This document shows, in pieces, positions 34,345-42,472 of a stretch of DNA of 57,631 nucleotides. Below the pieces are notes generated by a model. It saw only the letters and a list, made by a program, of their open reading frames with translations, was not told the DNA's origin and ran no database searches. The DNA comes from Clostridia bacterium (GTDB taxonomy: Bacteria; Bacillota; Clostridia; Christensenellales; Borkfalkiaceae): assembly GCA_017886545.1 (NCBI GenBank), contig JAGHJS010000039.1, positions 1 to 57,631 on the forward strand. Reading direction: 5' to 3'. Each line of letters begins with the position of its first letter. The first letter of the stretch is position 1. Both the position numbers and the translations under genes were made by a program.

Positions 34345-36905
34345 AACTGCTCTCCTGTTACATTGAAAATTTCGGCAAGATCCGCGGCGAAAGCCTCACC
34401 TTCCGCGACGGGCTGACGAGCGTATGCGAAAAGAACGGCTACGGCAAGACCACCCTCGCCGCCTTTTTCAAGGCCATGTTCTACGGCATGGACTCCTCGT
34501 TCGCAAGGACAAAATTCAATGACCGCGCGCACTACTGCCCCTTCGGCGGCGGCGTGTTCGGCGGGAACGTCGTGTTCCTCTACCGCGGAAAGACGTACAA
34601 GATCGAACGCACCTTCGACAAGGCGAGCGAGACAAAAGACACGCTCACCGTGTACCGCGACGGCGTGCCCTGCACCGAGCTTGCCGACCCCGTCGGCGAA
34701 GCGATCTTCGGCATCGATAAAGCGTCCTTCGAGCGGACGGTGTTCATCACCGCAGGCGAGGTCGCCCTCTCCTCTACGGACAGTATCAACACGAAGCTGA
34801 ACAACTTCCTCGAAGGGAGCGACGACGACACCAACCTGCGCGCGGCGACCGAGCGGCTGGACAAGCAGATCAAAACGTACAAAAAACAGAAGCTCTCCGC
34901 AGGGCTGATCCAGGACGAAACGGCGCGCGGCAACGAACTGAAAGAGCGCATCGCCAACTGTACGGCGATACGGAACGGGCTGCCCGCCAAATACGAGCGG
35001 CTCCGCGCCTATGAGCGGGAGATCAAAGAGCGGACGGACGCCGTGACCGCCGCACAGAACGAAAACGTGGTGCGCGCGAACTGGGAGCACTACGACAAAC
35101 AGCGCGCCGAGATCGCGGAGAGCGAGCGGCGCATCGCGGCGATACAGGCCGCCTACCCGTTCGGCATCCCGCCCGAAGAGGAGACGGAGCAGGCGGCGGC
35201 ATACGCCGCCGCGCTCGAACGGGAGCGCGCGCTCGCGCAGAAAAAGATCTTCACCGAAGAGGACGCGGCAAAATACGCCGCCCTGCGCGAAAAATTTTCG
35301 GCGGGCGTGCCCGCCGAAGAGGCGCTCACCGACGCGCAGGAAGCGATCGGACGGGTGCAGGCGCTCCGTGCGGAGGCCGCCGCCCTGCGCGCGCGGCAGG
35401 ACACGGAAAAGGACGCGGCGCTGCGGCACCGCTTTTCCGCACACGCGCCGACCGAACAGGACCGCGCAAAGCTGGAGGAGGCGTGCAGGCGGTATAAAAT
35501 AACGGACAGCGCGTACGAACAGGCGCCCGACTACCTTACCGCCGCCGCACCCGCGCCCGCGGCTCCGCCTAAAAAAGCGGCGCTCATCGCCGCCGTCATC
35601 GCCGCCGTGCTGCTCGTTGCGGGCGTCGCGCTGCTGTTCGTGCAGCTCATCGCGGGCATCGTGCTTCTGGCGCTCGGCGCGGTCGGGCTGCTGGCGGACG
35701 GGTTCCTCTACCTGAACAAAAAATCGGGCAGCCGCGCGCAGGCGGGCGCAATGCAGACGGAGAACCCCGAAAAGGCAGCCATCCGCGCCGAGCGGGAGCG
35801 CATCGCCTCGGAGATCGGCGCGCAGGTCATGCCGTACGGCTATTCGCTGCAAAACGGCGCGCTCTATGCCGCCGCGGCGTTCCTCGAAGACTGCAAAGAG
35901 TACGCCGGACTGCAAAAAAAGGACGAAGAACGCGCCGCCACACTGGCGCAGAAAGAGGAACGCGCCGCCGCGATGCAAAAAAAACTGGACGCCTTTTTCG
36001 GCGGGTACGGCGCGTACGCCGACAACGATATCCGCCGCCTGATGCAGCTGCGGACGGACATCTCCGACTTCCGCGCCCTGCAAAAGCGCAGGGAGGATTC
36101 GGACGCCGCGGAGCGCTCGAACCGCGACGCCATGGAACGGGCGCGCGGCGCGCTCCTCGCCTACTGCCGCACCTACCATATCGCGGAGGAGGGCATCGCG
36201 CAGCGACTCAAAACCGTCCTTGCGGACGGGCGGGCGCTGGCGGACGAAACGAAGGCTCTGCAAAAAAAGAAGGTGGACGCCGCCACCTTCCGCGAGAGTA
36301 AGCACCTGACCGACCGCCCCGCGGGCGAGGCGGCGGACCTTGCCGAGATGAACGGGATGCTGAACCGTTTGCAGGATGAAAAGAACAGGCTTTCGCAGCA
36401 GATCGCCGAGGACGAGCGCGACGCGGAACGGGGCGACGCCCTGCAAAACGAGCTGGCGGAGAGCGAAGAGCGGCTGGCGGAGTATAAGCGCCGCTATTCC
36501 GTGCTCGTAAAGACGAAGGAATTTTTGGAACTTGCGGACTTCCGCCTGAAAGAGAAATACGTCCGCCCCATCCGCGAGTCCTTCCTCTCCTATTCCGCGC
36601 TCCTCGAGCGGGCGCTGGGCGAAACGATCGTGATAGACGCAAACTTCAACGTGCGTTTCGAGCACGGCGGCATCGAACGCAGCGAAGAGCACCTGAGCGC
36701 GGGGCAGCGGAGCATCTGCGCGCTGTGCTTCCGCCTCGCCCTCATCGACAACATGTACGCGGAGGAAAAACCCTTCCTCATCCTCGACGACCCCTTTGTG
36801 AACCTCGACGGCGAGCATCTGCAAAAGGTGAAGGCGCTGCTTGCGGAACTTGCAAAAAATATGCAGATCGTGTACTTTTCCTGCCACGAAAGCCGCATGA
36901 TGTGA
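34341..36905 (+). CDS. YhaN-like SMC/Rad50-type ATPase with central membrane hairpin
   Basis: 854 aa, GTG start. The N-terminal half has a P-loop read as EKNGYGKTT near residue 33; the C-terminal half has the ABC signature LSAGQRS (about 784) and Walker B FLILDDPFVNLD (about 813). Long coiled coils join them. Where Rad50 carries its zinc hook, this protein has two hydrophobic helices (about residues 410-460) preceded by AAPAPAAPPKK. Bacillus YhaN has the same feature. It is the partner of YhaO and would tether the nuclease complex to the membrane. A bidirectional terminator follows at 36998-37033. Confidence 0.88.
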   Translation: MKLLSCYIENFGKIRGESLTFRDGLTSVCEKNGYGKTTLAAFFKAMFYGMDSSFARTKFNDRAHYCPFGGGVFGGNVVFLYRGKTYKIERTFDKASETKDTLTVYRDGVPCTELADPVGEAIFGIDKASFERTVFITAGEVALSSTDSINTKLNNFLEGSDDDTNLRAATERLDKQIKTYKKQKLSAGLIQDETARGNELKERIANCTAIRNGLPAKYERLRAYEREIKERTDAVTAAQNENVVRANWEHYDKQRAEIAESERRIAAIQAAYPFGIPPEEETEQAAAYAAALERERALAQKKIFTEEDAAKYAALREKFSAGVPAEEALTDAQEAIGRVQALRAEAAALRARQDTEKDAALRHRFSAHAPTEQDRAKLEEACRRYKITDSAYEQAPDYLTAAAPAPAAPPKKAALIAAVIAAVLLVAGVALLFVQLIAGIVLLALGAVGLLADGFLYLNKKSGSRAQAGAMQTENPEKAAIRAERERIASEIGAQVMPYGYSLQNGALYAAAAFLEDCKEYAGLQKKDEERAATLAQKEERAAAMQKKLDAFFGGYGAYADNDIRRLMQLRTDISDFRALQKRREDSDAAERSNRDAMERARGALLAYCRTYHIAEEGIAQRLKTVLADGRALADETKALQKKKVDAATFRESKHLTDRPAGEAADLAEMNGMLNRLQDEKNRLSQQIAEDERDAERGDALQNELAESEERLAEYKRRYSVLVKTKEFLELADFRLKEKYVRPIRESFLSYSALLERALGETIVIDANFNVRFEHGGIERSEEHLSAGQRSICALCFRLALIDNMYAEEKPFLILDDPFVNLDGEHLQKVKALLAELAKNMQIVYFSCHESRMM

Positions 36906-36997
36906 CCGCCAGACGGGCAGAACGCGGCAGAAGGCAGAACACGCAAACGGCACGCCGCGGCAGCAGGCAATGCCCGCGCCGCCGTAAAACAGACAAT

Positions 36998-37033
36998 AAA
37001 AAAAGCGGCAGAGCAAGCTCTGCCGCTTTTTTT
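36998..37033 (+). terminator. Bidirectional terminator between yhaN and GH106
   Basis: 10-bp perfect stem GCGGCAGAGC/GCTCTGCCGC (37005-37014, 37017-37026) flanked by seven A and seven T; serves both convergent genes. Confidence 0.92.
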
Positions 37034-37043
37034 ATGCCGCCGC

Positions 37044-39854
37044 TCAGGTGCGGAGCAGGATCTTTTCCGCGCCGAAAGGAACGGAGTGGTATTCCGCCGT
37101 GTAGTCGGCGGGGTCGCCCCCGTCCCAAAGCCCGCGGAACTCGAAGTTGTACGGGCTGACGGACATCGGCTCGGGGATCGCAAAATGGTGCGGGCCGAAC
37201 AGGTTGCGCAGGCTCGAACGCAGCACGATCTTCACGGCGTTCTTCCCCTTGCGCAGAATGGGCGCGATGTCCTTTTTCGTATCCAGCACGAGCGCCGCGT
37301 GCCCGCCGTCCGTGTACACGTCCGCCGTCATGAACCTGCCGCAGATCTCCAGCACGGCAGGGCCGCTCCCGCCGTAGGAAAGCTCCCCTTCCAGCGTGAG
37401 TTCGCCTTTAAAGAAGGGGTACCCGCACGCGTACAGCCGCTCCGTTACGGGCGGCAGCGCGCGCCGCTTTGCGAGCGCGAAGCCCTCCCCGACGGTAAAA
37501 TCGCCCTTCAGATAGGCGGATTCGATCGACGTATCGTAATACAGGCAGTTGCGCAGGCTCTCCGTGGCGAGCGGGTCGAAGAGCGCGAAATGCACCCCCT
37601 CGTGCTGGCGGAACGCGAACGAATACTCGAACACGTTCTCCCCTTTCTGCACGAGCGCGCCGACGGGCGCCTCGGCAAAGTTCACGTCGAACGCGCTCTG
37701 CGCAAAGGAGACGGGCGCGCCGTTCACCGCCGCGGCAGAGAGCGCCGCCTTTTCCATGACGAGGGTGAGCGGCATCGGCTCGGCGAGGGTAAAGGTCTGC
37801 CGCACCCGCACCGTGCCCTTGTAGTCCTCGCGCAGCAGCTCTTCGAACAGCGCCGTGATCGGGCGGCGCGCGCCGAACGCCCCGCCCTCCCGCGCGATCT
37901 GCGCGTAGTCCAGCACGAGGAAATTTTCGGTCATGCCCGCCACGCGGAACGCGGCGGTCACGTCGGCAGCGCTCTCCCGCACGGGTACGGGGCTGCTTTC
38001 CGCGCGCAGCAGGATCGCGCTCTCCGCCCCGCCGAGCACGATCCCGTCCCCCGCGAGCGGGCGCTCCTCCAACGTTTCAAGGTCGAGCGCGACGTACTTC
38101 TCCCCCGCGCCTTCGATGCGGACGCGGCTCTTTTCCGTGCGAGAAAGGTTTTTGACGAACAGGAATTCGCCGCCCTTCCCGTGCCGCGCCGTGAGCACGC
38201 TGTTCCCGTCCTCACACGAAAAGCCGTACCGCGCGGAGGCGCAGATCTCTTCGAGCGTCGTGTTCGCGGGCAGGGAAACGTCCTGCTTTTTCCCGTCGAT
38301 GTAACCGATCTTCCCGAGCACGCACAGCCTGCCGCCGAACGTTTGCAGCAGCGCACAGGTGTTCGCCGTCAGCGTGCGCATGGGCGGCACGATGACGGTA
38401 TCGTAGCGGCAGCCGCCCAGCCGCAGGCAGCCCCCTTCCGCGCCGCCGCGGCGCGCAAGCAGCCGTTCGTCGAGGAAATGATAGGTGACTCCGTGACGGC
38501 GCAGCGTGCAAAGCAGGTCGCCGAACGCGTCCTCCGCCTCTTTCACGCTCTCGTAATCTTTCTCGCGCAGGTAATCCAGCCAGATGCCGCGGATGGGGTG
38601 GATGATGCCGACCTCGTACTCGTCCTGCGTTTCCGCCACGATGCACCCGAGCCGCGCGAAATAGTCGTTGAAGGCGCGGAACCCTTCGAACCAGTTCCCC
38701 TGCGGCGAAAAGACGGGCGGATGGTCGGTCTTTCCCCGCCCCGCGAGCGAATACGGGTACAGGTGCTGGCACATCTTGTTCACGCCGTTGAAGTACTGGT
38801 ACTCCGCGATGCTCTTCAGTTCCTTGGGCGTCACGTCGTACCCCGCGCAGCCGAACGTTTCGGTCAGCACGAACTTTTTGCCGAGCTGCGCCGCCGCGCT
38901 GCCCACCTGCCGCGGCGAAAGCTCGGTGCCGCAGTCCCGCCCCAGCCAGTCGATGCCGGGGATATGTTCGAACTCGTACGACGGCATGACCGCCGCGCCG
39001 CCCCACATCTGCCCGAACAGCAGGCTCTCCTCCACGGAATGCCCCGTCAGTTTGCAGCCGTGCGCTTCGCACCAGTCGTACAGTTTTTTATAGAAGTTCT
39101 CCGTATACAGCCTGTTGAGCGTATCGAAGTACTTTTCGCGGAAGGCATAGCCGCCCTCGCCCTGCACGAACAGCCAGATGAGCCCGTCGCGGATGTCCTC
39201 GCCGTCCTTGGCGAATTCCGCCTCCGCCACGGGCGTGTAGGGCGTGCCCCAGCGGTAATACTGCGGCTCGTCCGTGAAAAAGCCCGCAAGCTCCTTCCCG
39301 AACCGATCTTTGAACCGCGCATAATATTTTTCGTGCGTTTCGGCGATGAACGCGTCCACCACGGCGGGATCGAGGATATCGGTGTTCGCGGGGCTGACGC
39401 GCAGGTAAACGTTGTGATACTCCGTCTCGCCCGCCTGTTCCCCTTCGACGCGGACGAATCCCCCGCCGCGGCGCACGAACACGGCGAACGCCGCAGGATC
39501 GAACGCGCCTTCCGCGTATTCGAGGTAGCGCGCGCGGAACGCCTCGTTTTCCAGAAGTTTTCCGCCCACGAACCCGCTCGGCCAGCCGTTTTCGTCGTAC
39601 ACCCACGCCTCCATGCCGAGCGCCTTCGCCTTGTCGAGGCAGGCCTCGATGCACGAGAACCACTTTTCGCCGAGGTATTCCTCCTTCAGCCCCGTCCGCG
39701 CGTGCATGATGAACCCGCCGATGCCCGCCGCTTTCATGTCGTCGATCTGGCGGCACAGCTCCGCCTCGTCCAGGCTGTTGTTCCACGACCAGAACGGGAT
39801 GCTCCTGTACGCCTCTAAATCGCCCAAAAGGGCTTGTTTCCATTCTCTGTTCAT
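37044..39854 (-). CDS. GH106-like alpha-L-rhamnosidase family glycosidase
   Basis: 936 aa, no signal peptide. The N-terminus PFWSWNNSLDEAELCRQID (split from the following MKAAGIGGFIMHART) and VYDENGWPSGFVGG are typical of GH106-type (beta/alpha)8 enzymes, as are FFTDEPQYY and LTETFGCAGYDVTP, which hold likely catalytic Glu/Asp residues. The C-terminal 350 residues are beta-sandwich-like. Related enzymes remove L-rhamnose from plant pectin; the specificity here is not proven. AGGGGAAAG precedes the ATG. It is transcribed alone from TTGCCT-17-TACAGT. Confidence 0.82.
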   Translation of the reverse strand: MNREWKQALLGDLEAYRSIPFWSWNNSLDEAELCRQIDDMKAAGIGGFIMHARTGLKEEYLGEKWFSCIEACLDKAKALGMEAWVYDENGWPSGFVGGKLLENEAFRARYLEYAEGAFDPAAFAVFVRRGGGFVRVEGEQAGETEYHNVYLRVSPANTDILDPAVVDAFIAETHEKYYARFKDRFGKELAGFFTDEPQYYRWGTPYTPVAEAEFAKDGEDIRDGLIWLFVQGEGGYAFREKYFDTLNRLYTENFYKKLYDWCEAHGCKLTGHSVEESLLFGQMWGGAAVMPSYEFEHIPGIDWLGRDCGTELSPRQVGSAAAQLGKKFVLTETFGCAGYDVTPKELKSIAEYQYFNGVNKMCQHLYPYSLAGRGKTDHPPVFSPQGNWFEGFRAFNDYFARLGCIVAETQDEYEVGIIHPIRGIWLDYLREKDYESVKEAEDAFGDLLCTLRRHGVTYHFLDERLLARRGGAEGGCLRLGGCRYDTVIVPPMRTLTANTCALLQTFGGRLCVLGKIGYIDGKKQDVSLPANTTLEEICASARYGFSCEDGNSVLTARHGKGGEFLFVKNLSRTEKSRVRIEGAGEKYVALDLETLEERPLAGDGIVLGGAESAILLRAESSPVPVRESAADVTAAFRVAGMTENFLVLDYAQIAREGGAFGARRPITALFEELLREDYKGTVRVRQTFTLAEPMPLTLVMEKAALSAAAVNGAPVSFAQSAFDVNFAEAPVGALVQKGENVFEYSFAFRQHEGVHFALFDPLATESLRNCLYYDTSIESAYLKGDFTVGEGFALAKRRALPPVTERLYACGYPFFKGELTLEGELSYGGSGPAVLEICGRFMTADVYTDGGHAALVLDTKKDIAPILRKGKNAVKIVLRSSLRNLFGPHHFAIPEPMSVSPYNFEFRGLWDGGDPADYTAEYHSVPFGAEKILLRT

Positions 39855-39907
39855 TTGTCTTTCCCCTGTAAGCCTTTCCGCCCCGTTCCGCAGAACGGTG
39901 CGCCTCT

Positions 39908-39936
39908 ACTGTACCATTTTCCGCCCCGAAAGGCAA
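39908..39936 (-). promoter_or_regulatory. Promoter of the GH106 gene
   Basis: TTGCCT (39931-39936), 17-nt spacer, TACAGT (39908-39913) on the minus strand. Confidence 0.7.
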
Positions 39937-39987
39937 GCGTTCGGGGGATAAAAAACACCGCTGTGTTTCCGTTTTCTCAAACAAAAA

Positions 39988-40008
39988 ACGGCGCCGCCGC
40001 GGCGCCGT
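39988..40008 (-). terminator. GC hairpin after sir2
   Basis: CGGCGCCGC/GCGGCGCCG palindrome followed on the minus strand by TTTTTTG; likely the sir2 terminator, beyond the 22-bp repeats. Confidence 0.6.
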
Positions 40009-40012
40009 CTGC

Positions 40013-40100
40013 GGGCAGCCCCGCGCGAACACGCAGTCAGACCTGCGCGAATATCCGGTCCGATCTGTACGAACACACGGTCAGACCTGCGCGAACACTT
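40013..40100. repeat. Four tandem 22-bp repeats overlapping the sir2 3' end
   Basis: Units 40013-40034, 40035-40056, 40057-40078 and 40079-40100. The last one holds the final sir2 codons (VFAQV and TGA); unit 2 is the closest match to it and also contains the TGA. Confidence 0.8.
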
Positions 40101-40800
40101 CGCCGATCTTTCCGTCGATAAAGAACACGCCGCGCATGTCCTTGGCGGGCGCGCCCTTATTGATGACGACGAGGTTGTCGCCGCGGAAAAAATCGATCAG
40201 CCCCGCCGCGGGGTATACGTTCAGCGACGTGCCGCCGATGATGAGCGTATCCGCCGCGCGGATCGCCTCCACCGCGCCGCTGAGAACGCGCTCGTCCAGC
40301 GGCTCTTCGTACAGCACCACGTCCGGTTTGATGACGCCGCCGCAGGGGCAGTGCGGCACGCCGCTCCCCTTTGCGATGCGCTGCACGGGGTATGCCATGC
40401 CGCACTTCGTGCAGAAGTTGCGCCAGATGCTGCCGTGCAGTTCGTACACGACGCGGCTGCCCGCCTTCTGGTGCAGCCCGTCGATGTTCTGCGTGACGAC
40501 GGCGGCGAGCCTGCCCTCGCGCTCCCACTGCGCGAGTTTTTTGTGCGCCGCGTTGGGCTGCGCGTCCAGGCACAGCATTTTATCGCGGTAGAACGCGTAA
40601 AACTCTTCGGTGTGCCCTTCAAAAAAACTGTGCGAAAGGATGCGCTCGGGCGGGTACTTGTACTTCTGGCGGTACAGCCCGTCCTCCGAGCGGAAATCGG
40701 GGATGCCGCTCTCCGTGCTCACGCCCGCGCCGCCGAAAAACACCCCGCGCCGTGTGTGCTGCAAGATCTTCCGCAGATTGACGATCGCCTCGTTCTCCAT
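40081..40800 (-). CDS. Sir2-family NAD-dependent protein deacylase
   Basis: 239 aa, soluble. The NAD fold begins FFGGAGVSTESGIPDFRS; TQNIDGLHQKAG and the catalytic His in ELHGSIW follow. A zinc site is formed by CTKC and CPCGG with a shortened second pair (C-x-C). GGTSLNVYPA completes the NAD pocket. Length matches CobB/SrtN-type enzymes that remove acetyl or acyl groups from lysines. The ATG lies just downstream of GGAGGAATACA. The last five codons are part of a 22-bp tandem repeat. Confidence 0.93.
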   Translation of the reverse strand: MENEAIVNLRKILQHTRRGVFFGGAGVSTESGIPDFRSEDGLYRQKYKYPPERILSHSFFEGHTEEFYAFYRDKMLCLDAQPNAAHKKLAQWEREGRLAAVVTQNIDGLHQKAGSRVVYELHGSIWRNFCTKCGMAYPVQRIAKGSGVPHCPCGGVIKPDVVLYEEPLDERVLSGAVEAIRAADTLIIGGTSLNVYPAAGLIDFFRGDNLVVINKGAPAKDMRGVFFIDGKIGEVFAQV

Positions 40801-40835
40801 TGTATTCCTCCCCGCGCAAAGCGCCGAAAAAGGCC

Positions 40836-40864
40836 GCGGGCGGCGGAAAACTTCCGCCGCCCGC
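40836..40864 (-). terminator. Hairpin after the DUF1858 gene
   Basis: 13-bp stem GCGGGCGGCGGAA/TTCCGCCGCCCGC with a 3-nt loop, 9 nt past the stop; no T run, so termination is uncertain and readthrough into sir2 is possible. Confidence 0.55.
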
Positions 40865-40872
40865 AGAACAAA

Positions 40873-41073
40873 TTACTCCTGCACGCCTTCGTTCAGCTTT
40901 TCGAGCAGTTCGTCCAGGTCCTTGCCGTGCGCGTTGACCGCTTCCGCGATCGTCTCGCCGTGCGCCAGCGCACAGCCGAGGCAGTGCATCCCATAGGACA
41001 TCAGCACAGACGCCGCGTCGGGGTTGTACTTCAGGCAATCGGCAATGAGCGTATCCGCCGTGATCTTAGCCAT
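40873..41073 (-). CDS. DUF1858 small protein
   Basis: 66 aa. It matches the DUF1858 pattern: a short helical domain with DTLIADCLKYNPDAASVLMSYGMHCLGCALAHGET in pieces, where the paired cysteines in MHCLGCA are the conserved feature. Such domains occur alone or next to hybrid-cluster and other redox proteins and may bind a metal or redox ligand; function is unknown. AGAGGTG lies upstream of the ATG. It is the first gene left of the candidate origin and may be cotranscribed with sir2. Confidence 0.88.
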   Translation of the reverse strand: MAKITADTLIADCLKYNPDAASVLMSYGMHCLGCALAHGETIAEAVNAHGKDLDELLEKLNEGVQE

Positions 41074-41318
41074 AACTTTACACCTCTTCTCCGTATTTTA
41101 TACGGGCAGACCCTGCGGCGCGCCGAAACGCACTGCCGCCGCCCGCTCCGTATTCAGTATTATACCATCCGCACGGGAAAAATACAACCGCTTTGTGCCT
41201 TGCCCGCAAGAAAAAATACCTCCGAACAAGGCGCAATTTACGATCTGCCGCCCGCCGGCATCGCCGCCGCCTGCGCTGCAAAGCCACCCCTCCCCCCTTC
41301 CCCCCGTTGCTCACAGAG

Positions 41319-41500
41319 TGTGCATAACTCGTGTGCACAACCGCCGCTTTGTGGGGAAAACGCATTTTCTGCAAAAACATCGGAAAAGTTATCCACAATT
41401 TATGCACACTCATCCACAAAACCCCTTTATTTCGAAAAAAACCGCTCTTTTTTTATCGATACAGAAAAGAAGTTAAGAAAATTTATCAACAAAAATACAA
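41319..41500. other. oriC: Candidate chromosomal replication origin (DnaA-box cluster)
   Basis: Plus-strand DnaA boxes: TTATCCACA (41389-41397, perfect), TTATGCACA (41400-41408), TCATCCACA (41410-41418) and TTATCAACA (41483-41491). Minus-strand boxes: TTATGCACA (41319-41327), TTGTGCACA (41332-41340) and TTCCCCACA (41350-41358). Three plus boxes are spaced 10-11 bp, in helical phase. An AT-rich tract (41425-41520) follows that could unwind. The 41074-41717 gap has no gene. dnaA is not in the window. Confidence 0.65.
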
Positions 41501-41658
41501 ACATCTGTTCTTAACGGAAGCAGGCGCAGCGCGTTTCCCCGCCCGCAAGCGACGAACGGAGGCGGCGTATTTGCCGCCCGACGCTTTTGCCTGCCGAGCG
41601 GTGCACGGGGCCGGGAAGCGGCGGCATGAAAAAAATATACGCACACGGCGAAAATCCA

Positions 41659-41686
41659 TTGACAAATTTTAAAAATCTGCTATACT
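41659..41686 (+). promoter_or_regulatory. Promoter of tRNA-Arg(ACG)
   Basis: TTGACA (41659-41664), 16-nt AT-rich spacer, TATACT (41681-41686), about 31 nt before the tRNA. Confidence 0.88.
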
Positions 41687-41717
41687 ATTGGGGTATGCGG
41701 CAAAACCGACCGCAAAT

Positions 41718-41794
41718 GCGCCCTTAGCTCAATTGGATAGAGCGTTGGTCTACGGAACCAAAGGTTAGGGATTCGAGCTCCTTAGGGCGCGCCA
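41718..41794 (+). tRNA. tRNA-Arg (anticodon ACG), CCA encoded
   Basis: Complete cloverleaf: acceptor GCGCCCT/AGGGCGC, D stem GCTC/GAGC, anticodon stem TTGGT/ACCAA with loop CTACGGA (ACG at 41752-41754), T stem AGGGA/TCCTT with loop TTCGAGC, discriminator G and CCA. The ACG anticodon is normally edited to inosine by TadA and reads CGN Arg codons. Confidence 0.97.
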
Positions 41795-41834
41795 CAACCC
41801 CCGCAAAGGCATATATGCCTTTGCGGGGGTTGTT
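41794..41834 (+). terminator. Terminator of tRNA-Arg(ACG)
   Basis: A perfect palindrome of more than 30 bp, arms AACCCCCGCAAAGGCA and its complement, directly after the CCA; followed by TTGTTA, a weak T run. Confidence 0.8.
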
Positions 41835-41844
41835 ACATGTATTA

Positions 41845-41972
41845 AGGCGCGAGAATCACGCCCGCACGAACAGCCTGCACTGACAGTATGCCTGTTTCGG
41901 GCGTCAATTCGTGCTCGGAGCGCAGCGGAGAGCTTTGCTCCCGCAGGGTGCAAGCCTCCTTAGGGCGCGCCA
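41845..41972 (+). ncRNA. tRNA-Arg 3'-end module 1
   Basis: Degenerate unit ending in CTCCTTAGGGCGCGCCA (41956-41972), identical to the tRNA 3' end. A T-loop-like AATTCGTGC lies before it, followed by a GCTTTGC ... GCAAGC hairpin. It has its own terminator at 41974-42007. It cannot form a full cloverleaf. Confidence 0.5.
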
Positions 41973-41973
41973 C

Positions 41974-42007
41974 AAAAACAGCACAGACATTCGTCTGTGC
42001 TGTTTTT
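41974..42007 (+). terminator. Terminator of module 1
   Basis: AAAAACAGCACAGAC/GTCTGTGCTGTTTTT, 15-bp arms with ATTC loop; bidirectional type. Confidence 0.85.
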
Positions 42008-42021
42008 GTTGTGTGTCGTCA

Positions 42022-42128
42022 AGCAGCTCGAATTGGTCGCCGCGCAGCGGCGGGCTATTCGTGCACGCAGTGCTTTGCGGCGCTGCCGCAAGCCTCCTTA
42101 GGGCGCGCCGTCGTCTGTGCTGTTTTTG
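42022..42128 (+). ncRNA. tRNA-Arg 3'-end module 2, half terminator
   Basis: AGCAGCTCGAATTGG (D-arm-like) at the start, GCCGC/GCGGC and GCTTTGCGGC/GCCGCAAGC hairpins, then CTCCTTAGGGCGCGCC (42094-42109). Only the right arm of the module 1 terminator (TCTGTGCTGTTTTT) follows, so its terminator is broken. Confidence 0.5.
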
Positions 42129-42140
42129 TTATGCACCCAT

Positions 42141-42229
42141 AGCAGCTCGAATTGGTCGCCGCGCAGCGGCGGGCTATTCGTGCACGCAGTGCTTTGCGGC
42201 ACAGCCGCAAGCCTCCTTAGGGCGCGCCA
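42141..42229 (+). ncRNA. tRNA-Arg 3'-end module 3
   Basis: About 95% identical to module 2 at a 119-bp period; ends in CTCCTTAGGGCGCGCCA (42213-42229) and is followed by its own perfect terminator. Confidence 0.5.
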
Positions 42230-42230
42230 C

Positions 42231-42265
42231 AAAACCCGCAGATGGAAATTCCATCTGCGGGTTTT
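42231..42265 (+). terminator. Terminator of module 3
   Basis: 17-bp arms beginning AAAACCCGCAGATGG, closing on one base, then GTTTTGTT. Confidence 0.85.
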
Positions 42266-42276
42266 GTTATGCGCTT

Positions 42277-42369
42277 ATAAGGCGCCCGAACCGATTGCCC
42301 CGCTGGGCGCAAGCTATTCGCGCTCTCAAAATTTTGCCCCGCGACAGCAGGGAAAACCTCCTTAGGGCG
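42277..42369 (+). ncRNA. tRNA-Arg 3'-end module 4 (most diverged)
   Basis: Keeps CTATTCGCGCTC and ends in CTCCTTAGGGCG (42358-42369) without the CGCCA; body otherwise diverged. Followed by the terminator at 42371-42411. Confidence 0.4.
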
Positions 42370-42370
42370 A

Positions 42371-42411
42371 ACGAAAAGGCTGCGGACGATATTCTTCCGC
42401 AGCCTTTTCGT
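42371..42411 (-). terminator. Terminator between module 4 and the lipoprotein gene
   Basis: 16-bp arms ACGAAAAGGCTGCGGA and its complement with a 9-nt loop. It can end the minus-strand lipoprotein transcript, whose stop is 62 nt away. Confidence 0.7.
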
Positions 42412-42472
42412 GTAAAAACCGATCGTTTGCCTTCTGCCGAAAAATACCGCCCCGTCAAAACCTCTCGCTCTT

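Noticed and set aside
34161-37016. Open frame of 951 codons on the minus strand opposite yhaO/yhaN
   Set aside because: It mirrors the coding frame of two well-supported genes, has Arg/Val/Leu-biased composition and no ribosome site or family features.
37086-39818. Open frame of 910 codons on the plus strand opposite GH106
   Set aside because: GC-rich antisense shadow; composition dominated by Arg, His, Val and Ala, no start signals.
41845-42369. CRISPR-like array
   Set aside because: Repeats are few, the 17-nt core equals the tRNA 3' end, the intervals are related to each other and contain terminators, and no cas genes are present.
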